Below, in pieces: positions 8,441 through 15,953 of a stretch of DNA of 64,000 nt. The notes below the pieces were generated by a model, which did no database searches, was not told the origin of the DNA, and worked only from the letters and a program-made list of their open reading frames with translations. Made by a program: the position numbers and the translations under genes. Within the stretch, counting starts at the first letter, position 1, and every line of letters begins with the position of its first letter. The DNA is from Adhaeribacter terrigena (GTDB taxonomy: Bacteria; Bacteroidota; Bacteroidia; Cytophagales; Hymenobacteraceae), in the NCBI RefSeq assembly GCF_016623615.1, contig NZ_JAEHFX010000003.1, forward strand, positions 124,001 to 188,000, given 5' to 3'.

Positions 8441-9253
8441 ATGAAAAACCTGACCTACCTATTTTCTGCTTTCCTTATTCTGCTTTTATCCGGATGCGAA
8501 ACCGTGGTAGACCTGGAACTGGAACAAAGCGAACCGCGCCTGAGTGTAGAAGCCATCGTAACCGATCAGCAAGATCTGAATTACGTGAAATTGGCCATGT
8601 CGGGCCCGTACGGAAAAAATACTGAAACGCTACCCGTACGAGATGCCCAGGTAAATTTAACCGATAATACCGGCGAAAAAATTACCTTTACGCACCAGGA
8701 AAACGGCCTTTACAAACCAGCTAGCACGTTTAAAGGCATCGCTAACCGCCTGTACACCTTAACCATTATCGCCAACGGACAAACTTACACGGCCTCGTCG
8801 TTGCTGCCTGAAGTTCCGCAGGTTGACACGGTAGGTTACCGCTACGTAGAAACCAAAACCGACCCGTTCAGCCGCAAAGATGGCTACTATTTAAGCCTGG
8901 CTTTTCAGGATGCGCCGGAGGTGAACAATTACTATAAAATCGACCTGATCCGGAACGGTAAATTGCTGCAAAAAGACGCTTCTGATATTTTAGTTACCGA
9001 CGACCGCCTGTTTAACGGCGCGCATGTGATGGATGAAGTAAATACCACTTTCAGCCAGGGCGACGAAGTAACATTGAACCTGCTTTCACTCACCAAAGAA
9101 GCCTGCGAGTATTACCGGGCCATTTCCGCGCTGCAGGGCCAGGGCGGTTTGTTCGGCCGCAACCCGGCCAATTTGCCAACCAATATCAGCAACGGCGCTG
9201 TGGGCTTCTTTTCGGCCAGCGCGGTTTCCGGCAAAACAGTACAGATCAAGTAA
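8441..9253 (+). CDS. DUF4249-family lipoprotein
   Basis: A 270-residue protein starting MKNLTYLFSAFLILLLSGCE, with lipobox LSGC, so surface- or periplasm-facing and lipid-anchored. The body is the beta-rich DUF4249 domain typically encoded next to TonB-dependent receptors in Bacteroidota; it probably assists that receptor. I choose the ATG at 8441, since the nine residues before it are read through a dispersed-motif copy and would precede the signal peptide. It lies 56 bases after the receptor gene on the same strand, so one operon is likely. Confidence 0.85.
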   Translation: MKNLTYLFSAFLILLLSGCETVVDLELEQSEPRLSVEAIVTDQQDLNYVKLAMSGPYGKNTETLPVRDAQVNLTDNTGEKITFTHQENGLYKPASTFKGIANRLYTLTIIANGQTYTASSLLPEVPQVDTVGYRYVETKTDPFSRKDGYYLSLAFQDAPEVNNYYKIDLIRNGKLLQKDASDILVTDDRLFNGAHVMDEVNTTFSQGDEVTLNLLSLTKEACEYYRAISALQGQGGLFGRNPANLPTNISNGAVGFFSASAVSGKTVQIK

Positions 9254-9264
9254 CTAAAACCGAA

Positions 9265-9294
9265 AAAACGGTATCGTAAAACGCTAAAAACTCA
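9265..9294 (+). repeat. 29-31 bp dispersed motif, copy 6
   Basis: AAAACGGTATCGTAAA then ACGCTAAAAACTC, ending just upstream of the ATG at 9300. Confidence 0.6.
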
Positions 9295-9299
9295 AAACC

Positions 9300-9977
9300 A
9301 TGTTTATAGGTCATTTTGCCGTCGGCTTTGCGGCTAAAGCCAAAGCCCCACAAATCTCTTTAGGCACCTTGTTCCTGGCATCACAACTGCTGGATCTGCT
9401 CTGGCCCACGTTTTTATTGCTGGGCTGGGAACACGTAAAAATTGCCCCCGGCATCACCGAAGTTATCCCGCTGGATTTCACGCATTACCCCATTTCGCAT
9501 AGTTTACTGGCGGTATTAGGCTGGGGAGTGCTGGCCGGTTTACTTTACTGGCTGTTTAAAAAAGACCGGTATTATGCGCTCATTATTAGTTTGTGCGTAG
9601 TTAGCCATTGGGTGCTCGACCTGCTTGTTCACCGGCCCGATCTGCCGTTGCATCCCGGCGATTCGCAGCTGGTAGGTTTGGGCCTGTGGAATAGTTTTGC
9701 GGGAAGTCTGGTGGTGGAAGGCTTGCTGTTTATGGCCGGAATTTATTTCTACGCAAAAAATACGCAAGCCAAGAACAAGGCTGGCAAATGGGGTTTCTGG
9801 AGTTTAGTTGCCTTCCTGGTACTCATTCACGCTGGCAATTTGTTCGGTCCGGTACCGACTGAAGTCACGGAAATTGCCTGGGTAGGGCAGCTGCAATGGT
9901 TGCTGGTAATTTGGGCTTACTGGCTCGACCGGAATCGTAGCAACGTGTCTGCACCTCTGCAAACCCAGCCGGCCTGA
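9300..9977 (+). CDS. YdjM-like integral membrane protein
   Basis: A 225-residue membrane protein with about 6-7 hydrophobic segments and conserved polar residues inside them: GHF near residue 5, HYPISHS near 62-68, and SHWVLDLLVHRPDLP near 101-115. This spacing of His and Asp resembles the YdjM/LexA-regulated membrane-bound metal-dependent hydrolase family (PF04307), which is distantly related to membrane hydrolases. The reaction is unknown. It follows the DUF4249 gene by 46 bases and could be in the same transcript. Confidence 0.65.
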   Translation: MFIGHFAVGFAAKAKAPQISLGTLFLASQLLDLLWPTFLLLGWEHVKIAPGITEVIPLDFTHYPISHSLLAVLGWGVLAGLLYWLFKKDRYYALIISLCVVSHWVLDLLVHRPDLPLHPGDSQLVGLGLWNSFAGSLVVEGLLFMAGIYFYAKNTQAKNKAGKWGFWSLVAFLVLIHAGNLFGPVPTEVTEIAWVGQLQWLLVIWAYWLDRNRSNVSAPLQTQPA

Positions 9978-10007
9978 AAACGCTATGCTTTAATGCCTGA
10001 GAAGTAA
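9977..10007 (+). repeat. 29-31 bp dispersed motif, copy 7
   Basis: AAAACGCTATGCTTTA, then AATGCCTGAGAAGTAA. It begins on the last base of the preceding TGA stop. Confidence 0.7.
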
Positions 10008-10025
10008 GAACCATTTGTAAAAATG

Positions 10026-10066
10026 AAATCCCGCTGTTCCGGAAAGGAGCGCGGGATTTTCAGGTT
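10026..10066 (+). terminator. Hairpin terminator after the YdjM-like gene
   Basis: AAATCCCGC pairs with GCGGGATTT over a 16-base loop and is followed by TCAGGTTTT. Confidence 0.65.
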
Positions 10067-10088
10067 TTAAAGTACAGTAGATTTCCTG

Positions 10089-10117
10089 CGTTTTTTCGCC
10101 GGTAAGGATAGCGTTTT
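10089..10117 (-). repeat. 29-31 bp dispersed motif, copy 8
   Basis: CGTTTTTTCGCCG then GTAAGGATAGCGTTTT. Confidence 0.65.
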
Positions 10118-10205
10118 GTCAATAAGAAAGTAATTAATTTTGAGTTCAGGCAAGATTCTTTTCATCCACCATTCGAGCTAAGTTGTTAGGAAAAAACTTT
10201 ATTCA

Positions 10206-10304
10206 GTCATCTCGACGTCAGGAGAGATCCCATCCGGTTAGTAGTGCCTTCTATCCTGGCTTTACTACCAATCTGATGAAATCTCTCCCTGCGGTCGAGA
10301 TGAC
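10206..10304. repeat. Palindromic intergenic element (GTCATCTCGA subfamily)
   Basis: Arms of about 40 bases: GTCATCTCGACGTCAGGAGA on the left and GGTCGAGATGAC at the right end, with matching CATCCGGTTAGTAGT / ACTACCAATCTGATG inner parts. Very similar to the element at 33587-33683. Non-coding. Confidence 0.8.
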
Positions 10305-10363
10305 GGGAGATTTTTTCTAAATGAATAGCTAAAAGATTGATTTTGTTCGGACTCGCCTAAAAA

Positions 10364-11440
10364 TCAGCTAACCAACACTTTTCTTTTTCCGGCTTTCATT
10401 TCCTGCTGTTCCTGTTGCGCAGCCTGGTATTTGGCTAACTGGTTTTTCAGGAAAAGCGGTTTGGAATCTTTGTAACTCGTAACGCCGCCAATTTTATGCA
10501 AACCTTTGATGTACAACCAGGCCAGGTCGAGCTGATTCGGTAAAAAACCGGCGCGTGCGCTGCCCGGGTAAAGGTGGTGATTGTTGTGCCATTCGCCGGA
10601 AAATAAACCCGGCCTCGTCTGGTTAATGGATAAATTGCTGCGGTCGAAATCGATGCCGTCTACGTGTTTGGCTTCGCCGTTGCCGTGGCCGTTATAATTA
10701 AACGCGCGCACCAGGATAAACCAGAACAGCGCGCCGCCAAATAACGCACAAGCCAAACCCGGACCACCGATCAGGTAAAAGGCCCCGAACCAGAAACTCC
10801 AGTTCAGTAACCAGATCGCCACCGTGTAAAGCGGCGTAGCCACCGAACCCCATTTTTTATACTGGTCATAGGAATTGATCTGCACGCCGGTATGGGCCAG
10901 GAAACCGGCGGCTTTTTTGTAGTTTTCTTCGCTCAAATCTTTGGCAATGCTGTGGTGGTTTACGTCCGAAAGCATGCAGTACATCAGGCCGGCGTAGGCG
11001 TTGTACGGGTCGCCGGGTTCTTCTACTTTTACGTGGTGCACGTGGTGCGAAAGCACGTACATTTCTTCCGGGAAGGTTCTCAAAACCAGGTTCTGGGTAA
11101 TGATCCGCCAGAATTTATTTTTGAACGTGAATGCTTTATGCGTGCCGAAACGGTGAAACCATACGGTACCGTGCGTACTCATGATCACCATGCCGTACAC
11201 AATGGCCGCGCCCAGGTACCACCAGGAAAAGTAATCGGCCAGGAAAAAATACACAAACGGCACCATACAAACCGCCATCAGCCAGCTAATGAGGGAGATC
11301 CAGTTCCGTTTGTCTTTAAAGATGTTGATGCGCCGGAAAGCTTCTTTATAAAGTTCCCAGACGCTGGGTTTCATTAATTCGCCTTTTTCGTTTTTCCAGC
11401 CATAAGCTGGTTCCTGTAATAATTCGTCGATGAATGCCAT
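10364..11440 (-). CDS. Membrane acyl-lipid / acyl-CoA fatty-acid desaturase
   Basis: A 358-residue integral membrane di-iron desaturase that introduces a double bond into fatty acyl chains, adjusting membrane fluidity. The three histidine boxes are all present: HRFGTH (96-101), SHHVHH (131-136) and WHNNHH (284-289), with extra conserved NYNGHGN (248-254). Hydrophobic pairs flank them (about 50-90 and 205-245). Length and box spacing fit the delta-9 stearoyl-CoA type, although chain position cannot be read from sequence. It is monocistronic, preceded by 660 bases without a gene. Confidence 0.93.
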   Translation of the reverse strand: MAFIDELLQEPAYGWKNEKGELMKPSVWELYKEAFRRINIFKDKRNWISLISWLMAVCMVPFVYFFLADYFSWWYLGAAIVYGMVIMSTHGTVWFHRFGTHKAFTFKNKFWRIITQNLVLRTFPEEMYVLSHHVHHVKVEEPGDPYNAYAGLMYCMLSDVNHHSIAKDLSEENYKKAAGFLAHTGVQINSYDQYKKWGSVATPLYTVAIWLLNWSFWFGAFYLIGGPGLACALFGGALFWFILVRAFNYNGHGNGEAKHVDGIDFDRSNLSINQTRPGLFSGEWHNNHHLYPGSARAGFLPNQLDLAWLYIKGLHKIGGVTSYKDSKPLFLKNQLAKYQAAQQEQQEMKAGKRKVLVS

Positions 11441-12103
11441 AATTCTTTGTTGGCACCTTCCGGGTTACCCAAAAAGTAAATCCGGAAAGCACAATGCTAA
11501 ACCTTATAGAGCCTGGAAAAAGCCAAATAAGAATGATAAAAAATAGGGGGGAGGGTTTTGAAACGCAGATCAGAATTGCAGATAATTTTATCTTTCTAAC
11601 AATTGTAGATCACTTGCCTTCATGCTCTTTTCCCGGGTGAAACAAAAACAAACATACTGTTTCCGTTTTGGGAAGAAAGAGCTGCAATATTCTGAGTAGG
11701 AAATACTATAACGTGCCCAAGGGGGTGTTTAGTTGCCAAAGATAGATTTTATTATCGGAAACCCGTTATAAAACCCTACGACGAAATGTTTAATTGCAGG
11801 CTCATAGGAGTGTTTTAAGCAGTTTTTGTAAAGAAAAACATAGCGTTTTCAGGTCAATTATTTTTTATTTCTTAACTGTTAAAATGCCTTAACATTTTCC
11901 GGGAAGCACAAAACGGGAGTATACTTTCCCTGCTAAAAAATCTTCAAAAAGGAAGCAAATTATCCGGCTGCAGTAAAACAAAATTTTTGATGGCCGGTAT
12001 AATGCCTGAGCGTTTGGCAGCATTTTTTTCACAATCGAAATTGTAATAGATCTGAAAGCGGCGCGTTAATTATTTAAACTCTTTATCACTAAAAAACACG
12101 GCA
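11441..12103. other. Gene-free interval
   Basis: 663 bases between divergent genes. It holds one dispersed-motif copy at 11821 and short G-runs (near 11547 and 11720). I see no reading frame, hairpin terminator or RNA gene. Promoters for both flanking genes must lie here but no clear box stands out. Confidence 0.5.
11821..11849 (-). repeat. 29-31 bp dispersed motif, copy 9
   Basis: AGTTTTTGTAAAG then AAAAACATAGCGTTTT; clean match to the reverse form. Confidence 0.75.
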
Positions 12104-12475
12104 ATGAACGTAAGCTTCACGCAGATCCTGAATACCCAGGAAAAGAAACTGGCCTTTTTTCAAAACATTGTACTGGTTGCCATCGCCGACCGCTACGTAG
12201 ATAAACTGGAAAGCGATTTCCTGGTTTCGGTGGGCGATCAGCTGCAGCTTACCGAAAAAGATACCCTGCATATTGCCGACAACCTGAAGAATTTAAAGTT
12301 CATCATTCCGCAGGATGGCCTGCAAAAATCGCTGGAGCTGGAGATGCTGGTGAAAATGGTACTGCAGGATGGCATTGTTGAAAAACGCGAATATGACCTT
12401 TGCCTGGAATACACCCGCCAGATCGGGTTCACCAAAGAAAAGCTGGATGAACTGATTGCCCAAAGCAAAAATTAA
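12104..12475 (+). CDS. TerB-like small helical protein
   Basis: A 123-residue all-helical cytoplasmic protein. The pattern VAIADRYVDKLESDFL (about 26-41), with a second LQDGIVEKREYDL (about 89-101), resembles the two acidic helix-loop repeats of the TerB/tellurite-resistance-like fold, which binds metal in some members. No tellurite genes are nearby, so the role is open. It is followed by two hairpins, which supports a single-gene transcript. Confidence 0.6.
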   Translation: MNVSFTQILNTQEKKLAFFQNIVLVAIADRYVDKLESDFLVSVGDQLQLTEKDTLHIADNLKNLKFIIPQDGLQKSLELEMLVKMVLQDGIVEKREYDLCLEYTRQIGFTKEKLDELIAQSKN

Positions 12476-12485
12476 GATCGTTTTT

Positions 12486-12520
12486 AAAACTTCCGGATTA
12501 GATTTAATTCCGGAAGTTTT
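12486..12520 (+). terminator. Hairpin terminator after the TerB-like gene
   Basis: AAACTTCCGGA pairs with TCCGGAAGTTT, followed by TTACAT. Confidence 0.65.
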
Positions 12521-12526
12521 ACATAA

Positions 12527-12557
12527 AAAATGGTATGCAAATAATCCTAAAAAGTCT
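12527..12557 (+). repeat. 29-31 bp dispersed motif, copy 10
   Basis: AAAATGGTATGCAAAT, six bases, then AAAAAGTCT, set between two terminator hairpins. Confidence 0.6.
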
Positions 12558-12583
12558 TGCTCATTAAAGGGCAAGACTTTTTG
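12549..12583 (+). terminator. Second hairpin terminator
   Basis: AAAAAGTCTTGC pairs with GCAAGACTTTTT, then TGTTTTTGC. Its left arm overlaps the dispersed motif. Confidence 0.7.
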
Positions 12584-12639
12584 TTTTTGCTTAAAATACG
12601 TAATGCTTATGCTATTATAGCTTGGTTTTTACGCCTTAG

Positions 12640-12682
12640 CAAGAATGGTTTCTAAAACATTCAAGAATGGCTTCTAATACAT
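12640..12682 (+). repeat. Tandem direct repeat
   Basis: Two copies of CAAGAATGGYTTCTAAWACA, 22 bases apart, just outside the following palindromic element. Confidence 0.5.
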
Positions 12683-12688
12683 TATTGG

Positions 12689-12802
12689 GTCATTCTGAGC
12701 TTGTCGAAGAAACTAACTGGTACCCCTATGGAATTTTGAGCGAAGCAATAAATTCCTTACAGGTTCGGTATGCATTAGTTCCTTCGACAAGCTCAGGATG
12801 AC
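12689..12802. repeat. Palindromic intergenic element (GTCATTCTGAG subfamily)
   Basis: GTCATTCTGAGCTTGTCGAA on the left pairs with TTCGACAAGCTCAGGATGAC on the right; the inner sequence GAGCGAAGCAATAAAT is shared with 5642 and the inverse of 15.8 kb. Non-coding. Confidence 0.8.
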
Positions 12803-12918
12803 TAAATAAATGTTTGAGTTAATGACATGCAGCGACATTCATGAATACATGATGCTTAACTGATTCCATTTTGATATTAAATTCAATTTCTGCACTTGTT
12901 TCTAATTTTTCATGCTTG

Positions 12919-12962
12919 ACTTTTTGAAGCAAAAACGGTAGCGTTTTCAGCCGGGAAACTAC
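12919..12962. repeat. 29-31 bp dispersed motif, two-sided copy 11
   Basis: The most symmetric copy: ACTTTTTGAAGCA, then the core AAAACGGTAGCGTTTT, then CAGCCGGGAAACT. Both flanking tracts are present. It lies 17 bases beyond the tetR-family stop. Confidence 0.85.
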
Positions 12963-12979
12963 TCCAGACAATTGCTGTT

Positions 12980-13513
12980 TTACAGGTTGTACTTCTGTTT
13001 CATAACCTCGATCAGGGCAAGCTTTTTTTCAGAGCTAAGTTCGTGGGCTGCAAAGTATTTCCAGACGCCATCGATGTAAATTAAAAGCAATTCTGCTTCT
13101 AAAGCGGGTTCTAGGTAATGGAGGGCCGCAAAACTTTGGGGTAATTTTTCGATGCTGGGGCGCATGAAATTTTCGTGGTAGCGGTAAGAGATCGGGTTTA
13201 AAGGCATGATCTTATATTGCATGCGCCAGAAATCCGGGTTCGATCTTACGAGTTTCACCGGCAGCTCTATCAGGTTGCAAATGTATTCCTGCGGACTTTG
13301 GCCGGCTAAAAAAGGCTTTGTTTCGCGGATCGCTTCCTGATACCCTTTCCGGATAATTTCTTCCAGCAAATTGTCTTTGGTGCCGAAATGTTTAAAGATG
13401 AGCGCTTCGGAAATACCAGCTTCGGTCGCAATCGATTTGGTGGAAGTTGCGCGCACGCCGTTTTCGGTAAAAAGCCTTAAAGCAGCATCCAGTATGTCTT
13501 GTTTTTTGCTCAT
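12980..13513 (-). CDS. TetR-family transcriptional regulator
   Basis: A 177-residue regulator. The N-terminal helix-turn-helix (about 1-50; KSIATEAGISEALIFKHFGTKDNLL) is canonical TetR; the rest is a ligand-binding helical domain with no obvious metal site. Members usually repress neighbouring transport or catabolic genes until a small effector, often an aromatic compound or its CoA ester, binds. It is the last gene on the minus strand after the catechol cluster, separated from pcaF by a MITE-like element, so control of that cluster is plausible but unproven. Confidence 0.88.
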   Translation of the reverse strand: MSKKQDILDAALRLFTENGVRATSTKSIATEAGISEALIFKHFGTKDNLLEEIIRKGYQEAIRETKPFLAGQSPQEYICNLIELPVKLVRSNPDFWRMQYKIMPLNPISYRYHENFMRPSIEKLPQSFAALHYLEPALEAELLLIYIDGVWKYFAAHELSSEKKLALIEVMKQKYNL

Positions 13514-13640
13514 GGCTTTGTATCGATCCGGTTTAAAGGAGTTTTTTGCATTGAATTCAATCCCCCTGGCTTCAGACTCGGTTTATTGATTTGGCTAACC
13601 AGCTTACCATCTTCTCTATTATATCTTCTCGAATCTGAAA

Positions 13641-13864
13641 TTCATTGCCGTCTGCTTTAGCTAACGGAATATATTTGAAAACAAAACGGCTTTAGCCACA
13701 TTTTTAACTTTGCGGCAAGTTTTATTGATGTAGCTAAAATAGGCAACGCTATAAATGTAACCACCCCCAGCCCCTCTCCCGAAATTCTCCGAGATCTGCG
13801 ACTTGAAAAGGAGGGAGGTTTTTTTTTTGCAAAAGTACCGCCAGCTAAAGCAGACGGCAATGAA
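13641..13864. mobile_element. MITE-like element with 27-bp terminal inverted repeats
   Basis: The 224-bp element starts TTCATTGCCGTCTGCTTTAG and ends with its inverse; the 27-base arms differ at only 2 positions. The interior is non-coding and includes AACGGCTTTAGCC and a CCCCCAGCCCCT stretch. Single arms also occur at the left window edge and at 22612. It fits a non-autonomous transposable element whose transposase would be elsewhere. It fills most of the 395 bp gap between tetR-like and pcaF genes. No clear target-site duplication is visible. Confidence 0.75.
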
Positions 13865-13908
13865 TTTTTATATATAAAGACAGGCGTGAAATCAACGGCC
13901 ACCGAAAA

Positions 13909-15117
13909 CTAAACCCGCTCCAGAATTACTGCATATCCCTGGCCCACGCCCACGCACATGGTAGCCAACGCGTAACGTTTCTGCAGTCGCTTCAAACTTA
14001 GGGCGGCCGTGTGAACGATTCTGGTTCCGGACATTCCCAGCGGGTGGCCCAAAGCAATGGCGCCGCCGTTTACGTTCACGCGCGCATCGTCGTCTTCGAG
14101 GCCTAACGCGCGGGTGCAGGCTAAACTCTGGGCGGCGAACGCTTCGTTCAGTTCAATGATATCCATATCGGCTAAAGTTAAACCGGCTTTTTTCAGGGCT
14201 TTTTCTGTGGCCGGAACCGGACCAATTCCCATGATGCGCGGCTCTACACCAACCACTGCCGAACTGATAATTCTGGCCAGCGGCTTTAAGTTATATTGCT
14301 TTAGCGCTTCGCCGGAAACGATGTAAGTGGCGGCCGCGCCGTCGTTCAAGCCGGAAGCGTTTCCGGCGGTTACGGTGCCGTTGGTTTTAAAAGCCGGCCG
14401 GAGTTTTGCCAGCGTTTCCAAAGTAGTATCGGGGCGCACAAATTCATCTTCCAAAACTACCAGCGGATCGCCTTTGCGTTGCGGGATCGTAACCGGAATT
14501 ATTTCTTCGGCTAAGGTTCCGTTCTTCTGTGCTTTGGAAGCTTTCATCTGCGAACGATAGGAAAATTTATCCTGGTCTTCGCGGTTGATGTCGTACATTT
14601 CGGCCAGGTTTTCGGCGGTATTTCCCATCGGATCTACGCCGTACATTTCCTTCATTTTCGGGTTCACGAAACGCCAGCCGAAACTCGAATCTTCCATTTT
14701 AGAATCGGTACCGAACGCTTTGCTGGGCTTGGAAATTACGAACGGGCCCCGGGTCATGTGCTCCACGCCGCCGGCAATAAACACCTCGCCATCGCCTGCT
14801 TTTATGGCCTGCGCCGCATGCATGATCGCCGACATGCCCGAGGAACACAAACGGTTCACGGTTTCGCCAGGCACGGTTACCGGCAAACCGGCCAGCAGCA
14901 AAGCCATGCGCGCCACATTGCGGTTGTCTTCGCCGGCCTGGTTGTGGCAGCCTAAAATCACATCGTCCACAGCTTCTATTGGAATGTCCGGGTTGCGGTT
15001 TACGAGTTCTTTAATTACATACGCGGCCAGATCGTCGGTACGGATGCCGGAAAGCTTGCCGCCAAAACTTCCGATCGGGGTGCGGATGCCATCTACCAGA
15101 TATACTTCTTTTTTCAT
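13909..15117 (-). CDS. pcaF: 3-oxoadipyl-CoA thiolase
   Basis: A 402-residue thiolase that cleaves 3-oxoadipyl-CoA with CoA to succinyl-CoA and acetyl-CoA, the last step of the beta-ketoadipate pathway. The nucleophile is Cys91 in VNRLCSSGMSA; the C-terminal active-site elements are GGAIALGHPLGMSG (His) and TMCVGVGQG (Cys). Full family length. By sequence alone it could be another acetyl-CoA acyltransferase, but its place in the cat/pca cluster argues for PcaF. The FUSC-family gene ends 18 bases before its ATG, so they are co-transcribed. Confidence 0.88.
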   Translation of the reverse strand: MKKEVYLVDGIRTPIGSFGGKLSGIRTDDLAAYVIKELVNRNPDIPIEAVDDVILGCHNQAGEDNRNVARMALLLAGLPVTVPGETVNRLCSSGMSAIMHAAQAIKAGDGEVFIAGGVEHMTRGPFVISKPSKAFGTDSKMEDSSFGWRFVNPKMKEMYGVDPMGNTAENLAEMYDINREDQDKFSYRSQMKASKAQKNGTLAEEIIPVTIPQRKGDPLVVLEDEFVRPDTTLETLAKLRPAFKTNGTVTAGNASGLNDGAAATYIVSGEALKQYNLKPLARIISSAVVGVEPRIMGIGPVPATEKALKKAGLTLADMDIIELNEAFAAQSLACTRALGLEDDDARVNVNGGAIALGHPLGMSGTRIVHTAALSLKRLQKRYALATMCVGVGQGYAVILERV

Positions 15118-15135
15118 ATCGATTCGGTTTAAACC

Positions 15136-15642
15136 TTAATGCAGGTTGGTTTTTTTTCTCAAAAATTTAATGGCCGGCGATGTGCCCATGGTTACCAGCA
15201 AGCCAATAAAACAGCCGCCCGTAACCGCCAGAAACCGTTCCACCGCTGCCCAGTAAGTCATGGTTTCCTGCTCATGGATCACGACAATAATCAGCGCCAC
15301 AATTGCGGTGCGGGACACAGTCATGAGTTTGAAAACGTGGCAGATGGCAATGGTAATCATGATCCCCAGTAGCATCATCAGCATCTCGGAAACCGGGAAC
15401 AGGTAACAGATCAAACCTACGCTCGAACCTACCAGGTTGGCTTTAAACCGATCGACCGTAAGCTTTTTCGCATCTTTTTCTTCCGGCGAAATAACCAGCA
15501 AAATGGAAATGATGGTCCAGTAAAGCTCGTATTCCGGAAAGTGCAGGTAAAACGCATATCCGATCAGGAAACCGATAATACACCGCACGGCGTAAATAAT
15601 TAAATCGGAACCCAGGCTGTATCGTAATATTTTGTTCGGCAT
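15136..15642 (-). CDS. FUSC-family membrane protein (half-size aromatic-acid exporter-like)
   Basis: A 168-residue membrane protein with about 4-5 hydrophobic helices (from about residue 12 to 155). It resembles the membrane part of the FUSC/aromatic acid exporter superfamily; VVISPEE-like loop LLVISPEEKDAKKL and SRTAIVALIIVV match that pattern. It lacks the large cytoplasmic domain of full-length exporters such as AaeB. It sits between pcaIJ and pcaF with an 18-base gap to pcaF, which suggests a role in export or tolerance of aromatic acids or pathway intermediates. Function is inferred from context. Confidence 0.68.
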   Translation of the reverse strand: MPNKILRYSLGSDLIIYAVRCIIGFLIGYAFYLHFPEYELYWTIISILLVISPEEKDAKKLTVDRFKANLVGSSVGLICYLFPVSEMLMMLLGIMITIAICHVFKLMTVSRTAIVALIIVVIHEQETMTYWAAVERFLAVTGGCFIGLLVTMGTSPAIKFLRKKTNLH

Positions 15643-15750
15643 TTTACGGTCCTGGTTTCTTTACATCAGCAAACTAATTGGTTTTTTTATAGCTTTTATT
15701 CGGCAAGATTTTTTGTTTCCATTTGGAGTGGTAGGAATTTAACATTATTT

Positions 15751-15900
15751 GGTCATCCAGAGCCCAGCGAACTATTGCCTACTAAACCCGCTGAAAGAAA
15801 CTTATTGCTTCGCTCAAATTCCATAGGAGTACTTAATAGTTTCCTCGAGAGCTTCGCTCGCAAGTTTCGCGCTCCCGCACTCCCTTGTGCTCGGAATGAC
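15751..15900. repeat. Degenerate palindromic intergenic element
   Basis: GGTCATCCAGAGCCCAGCGA on the left and GTGCTCGGAATGAC on the right, with TTGCTTCGCTCAAATTCC in the centre (inverse of the shared inner block). A partial second end GCTCGGAATGA follows at 15911. It fills the 311 bp gap between pcaIJ and the FUSC gene. Confidence 0.6.
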
Positions 15901-15953
15901 TAAATTACTTGCTCGGAATGATAAAATAATTTATTGGTCACTTTCTTGCAGCC

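Noticed and set aside
6060-9253. A polysaccharide utilisation locus
   Set aside because: A receptor and DUF4249 lipoprotein are present but no SusD, glycoside hydrolase or hybrid two-component regulator.
10892-11377. 161-residue plus-strand frame opposite the desaturase
   Set aside because: Antisense to a gene with all three histidine boxes; composition (His/Val/Phe-rich) is typical of a shadow frame.
14585-15139. 184-residue frame opposite pcaF
   Set aside because: Fully antisense to a thiolase with intact active site; no domain recognised.
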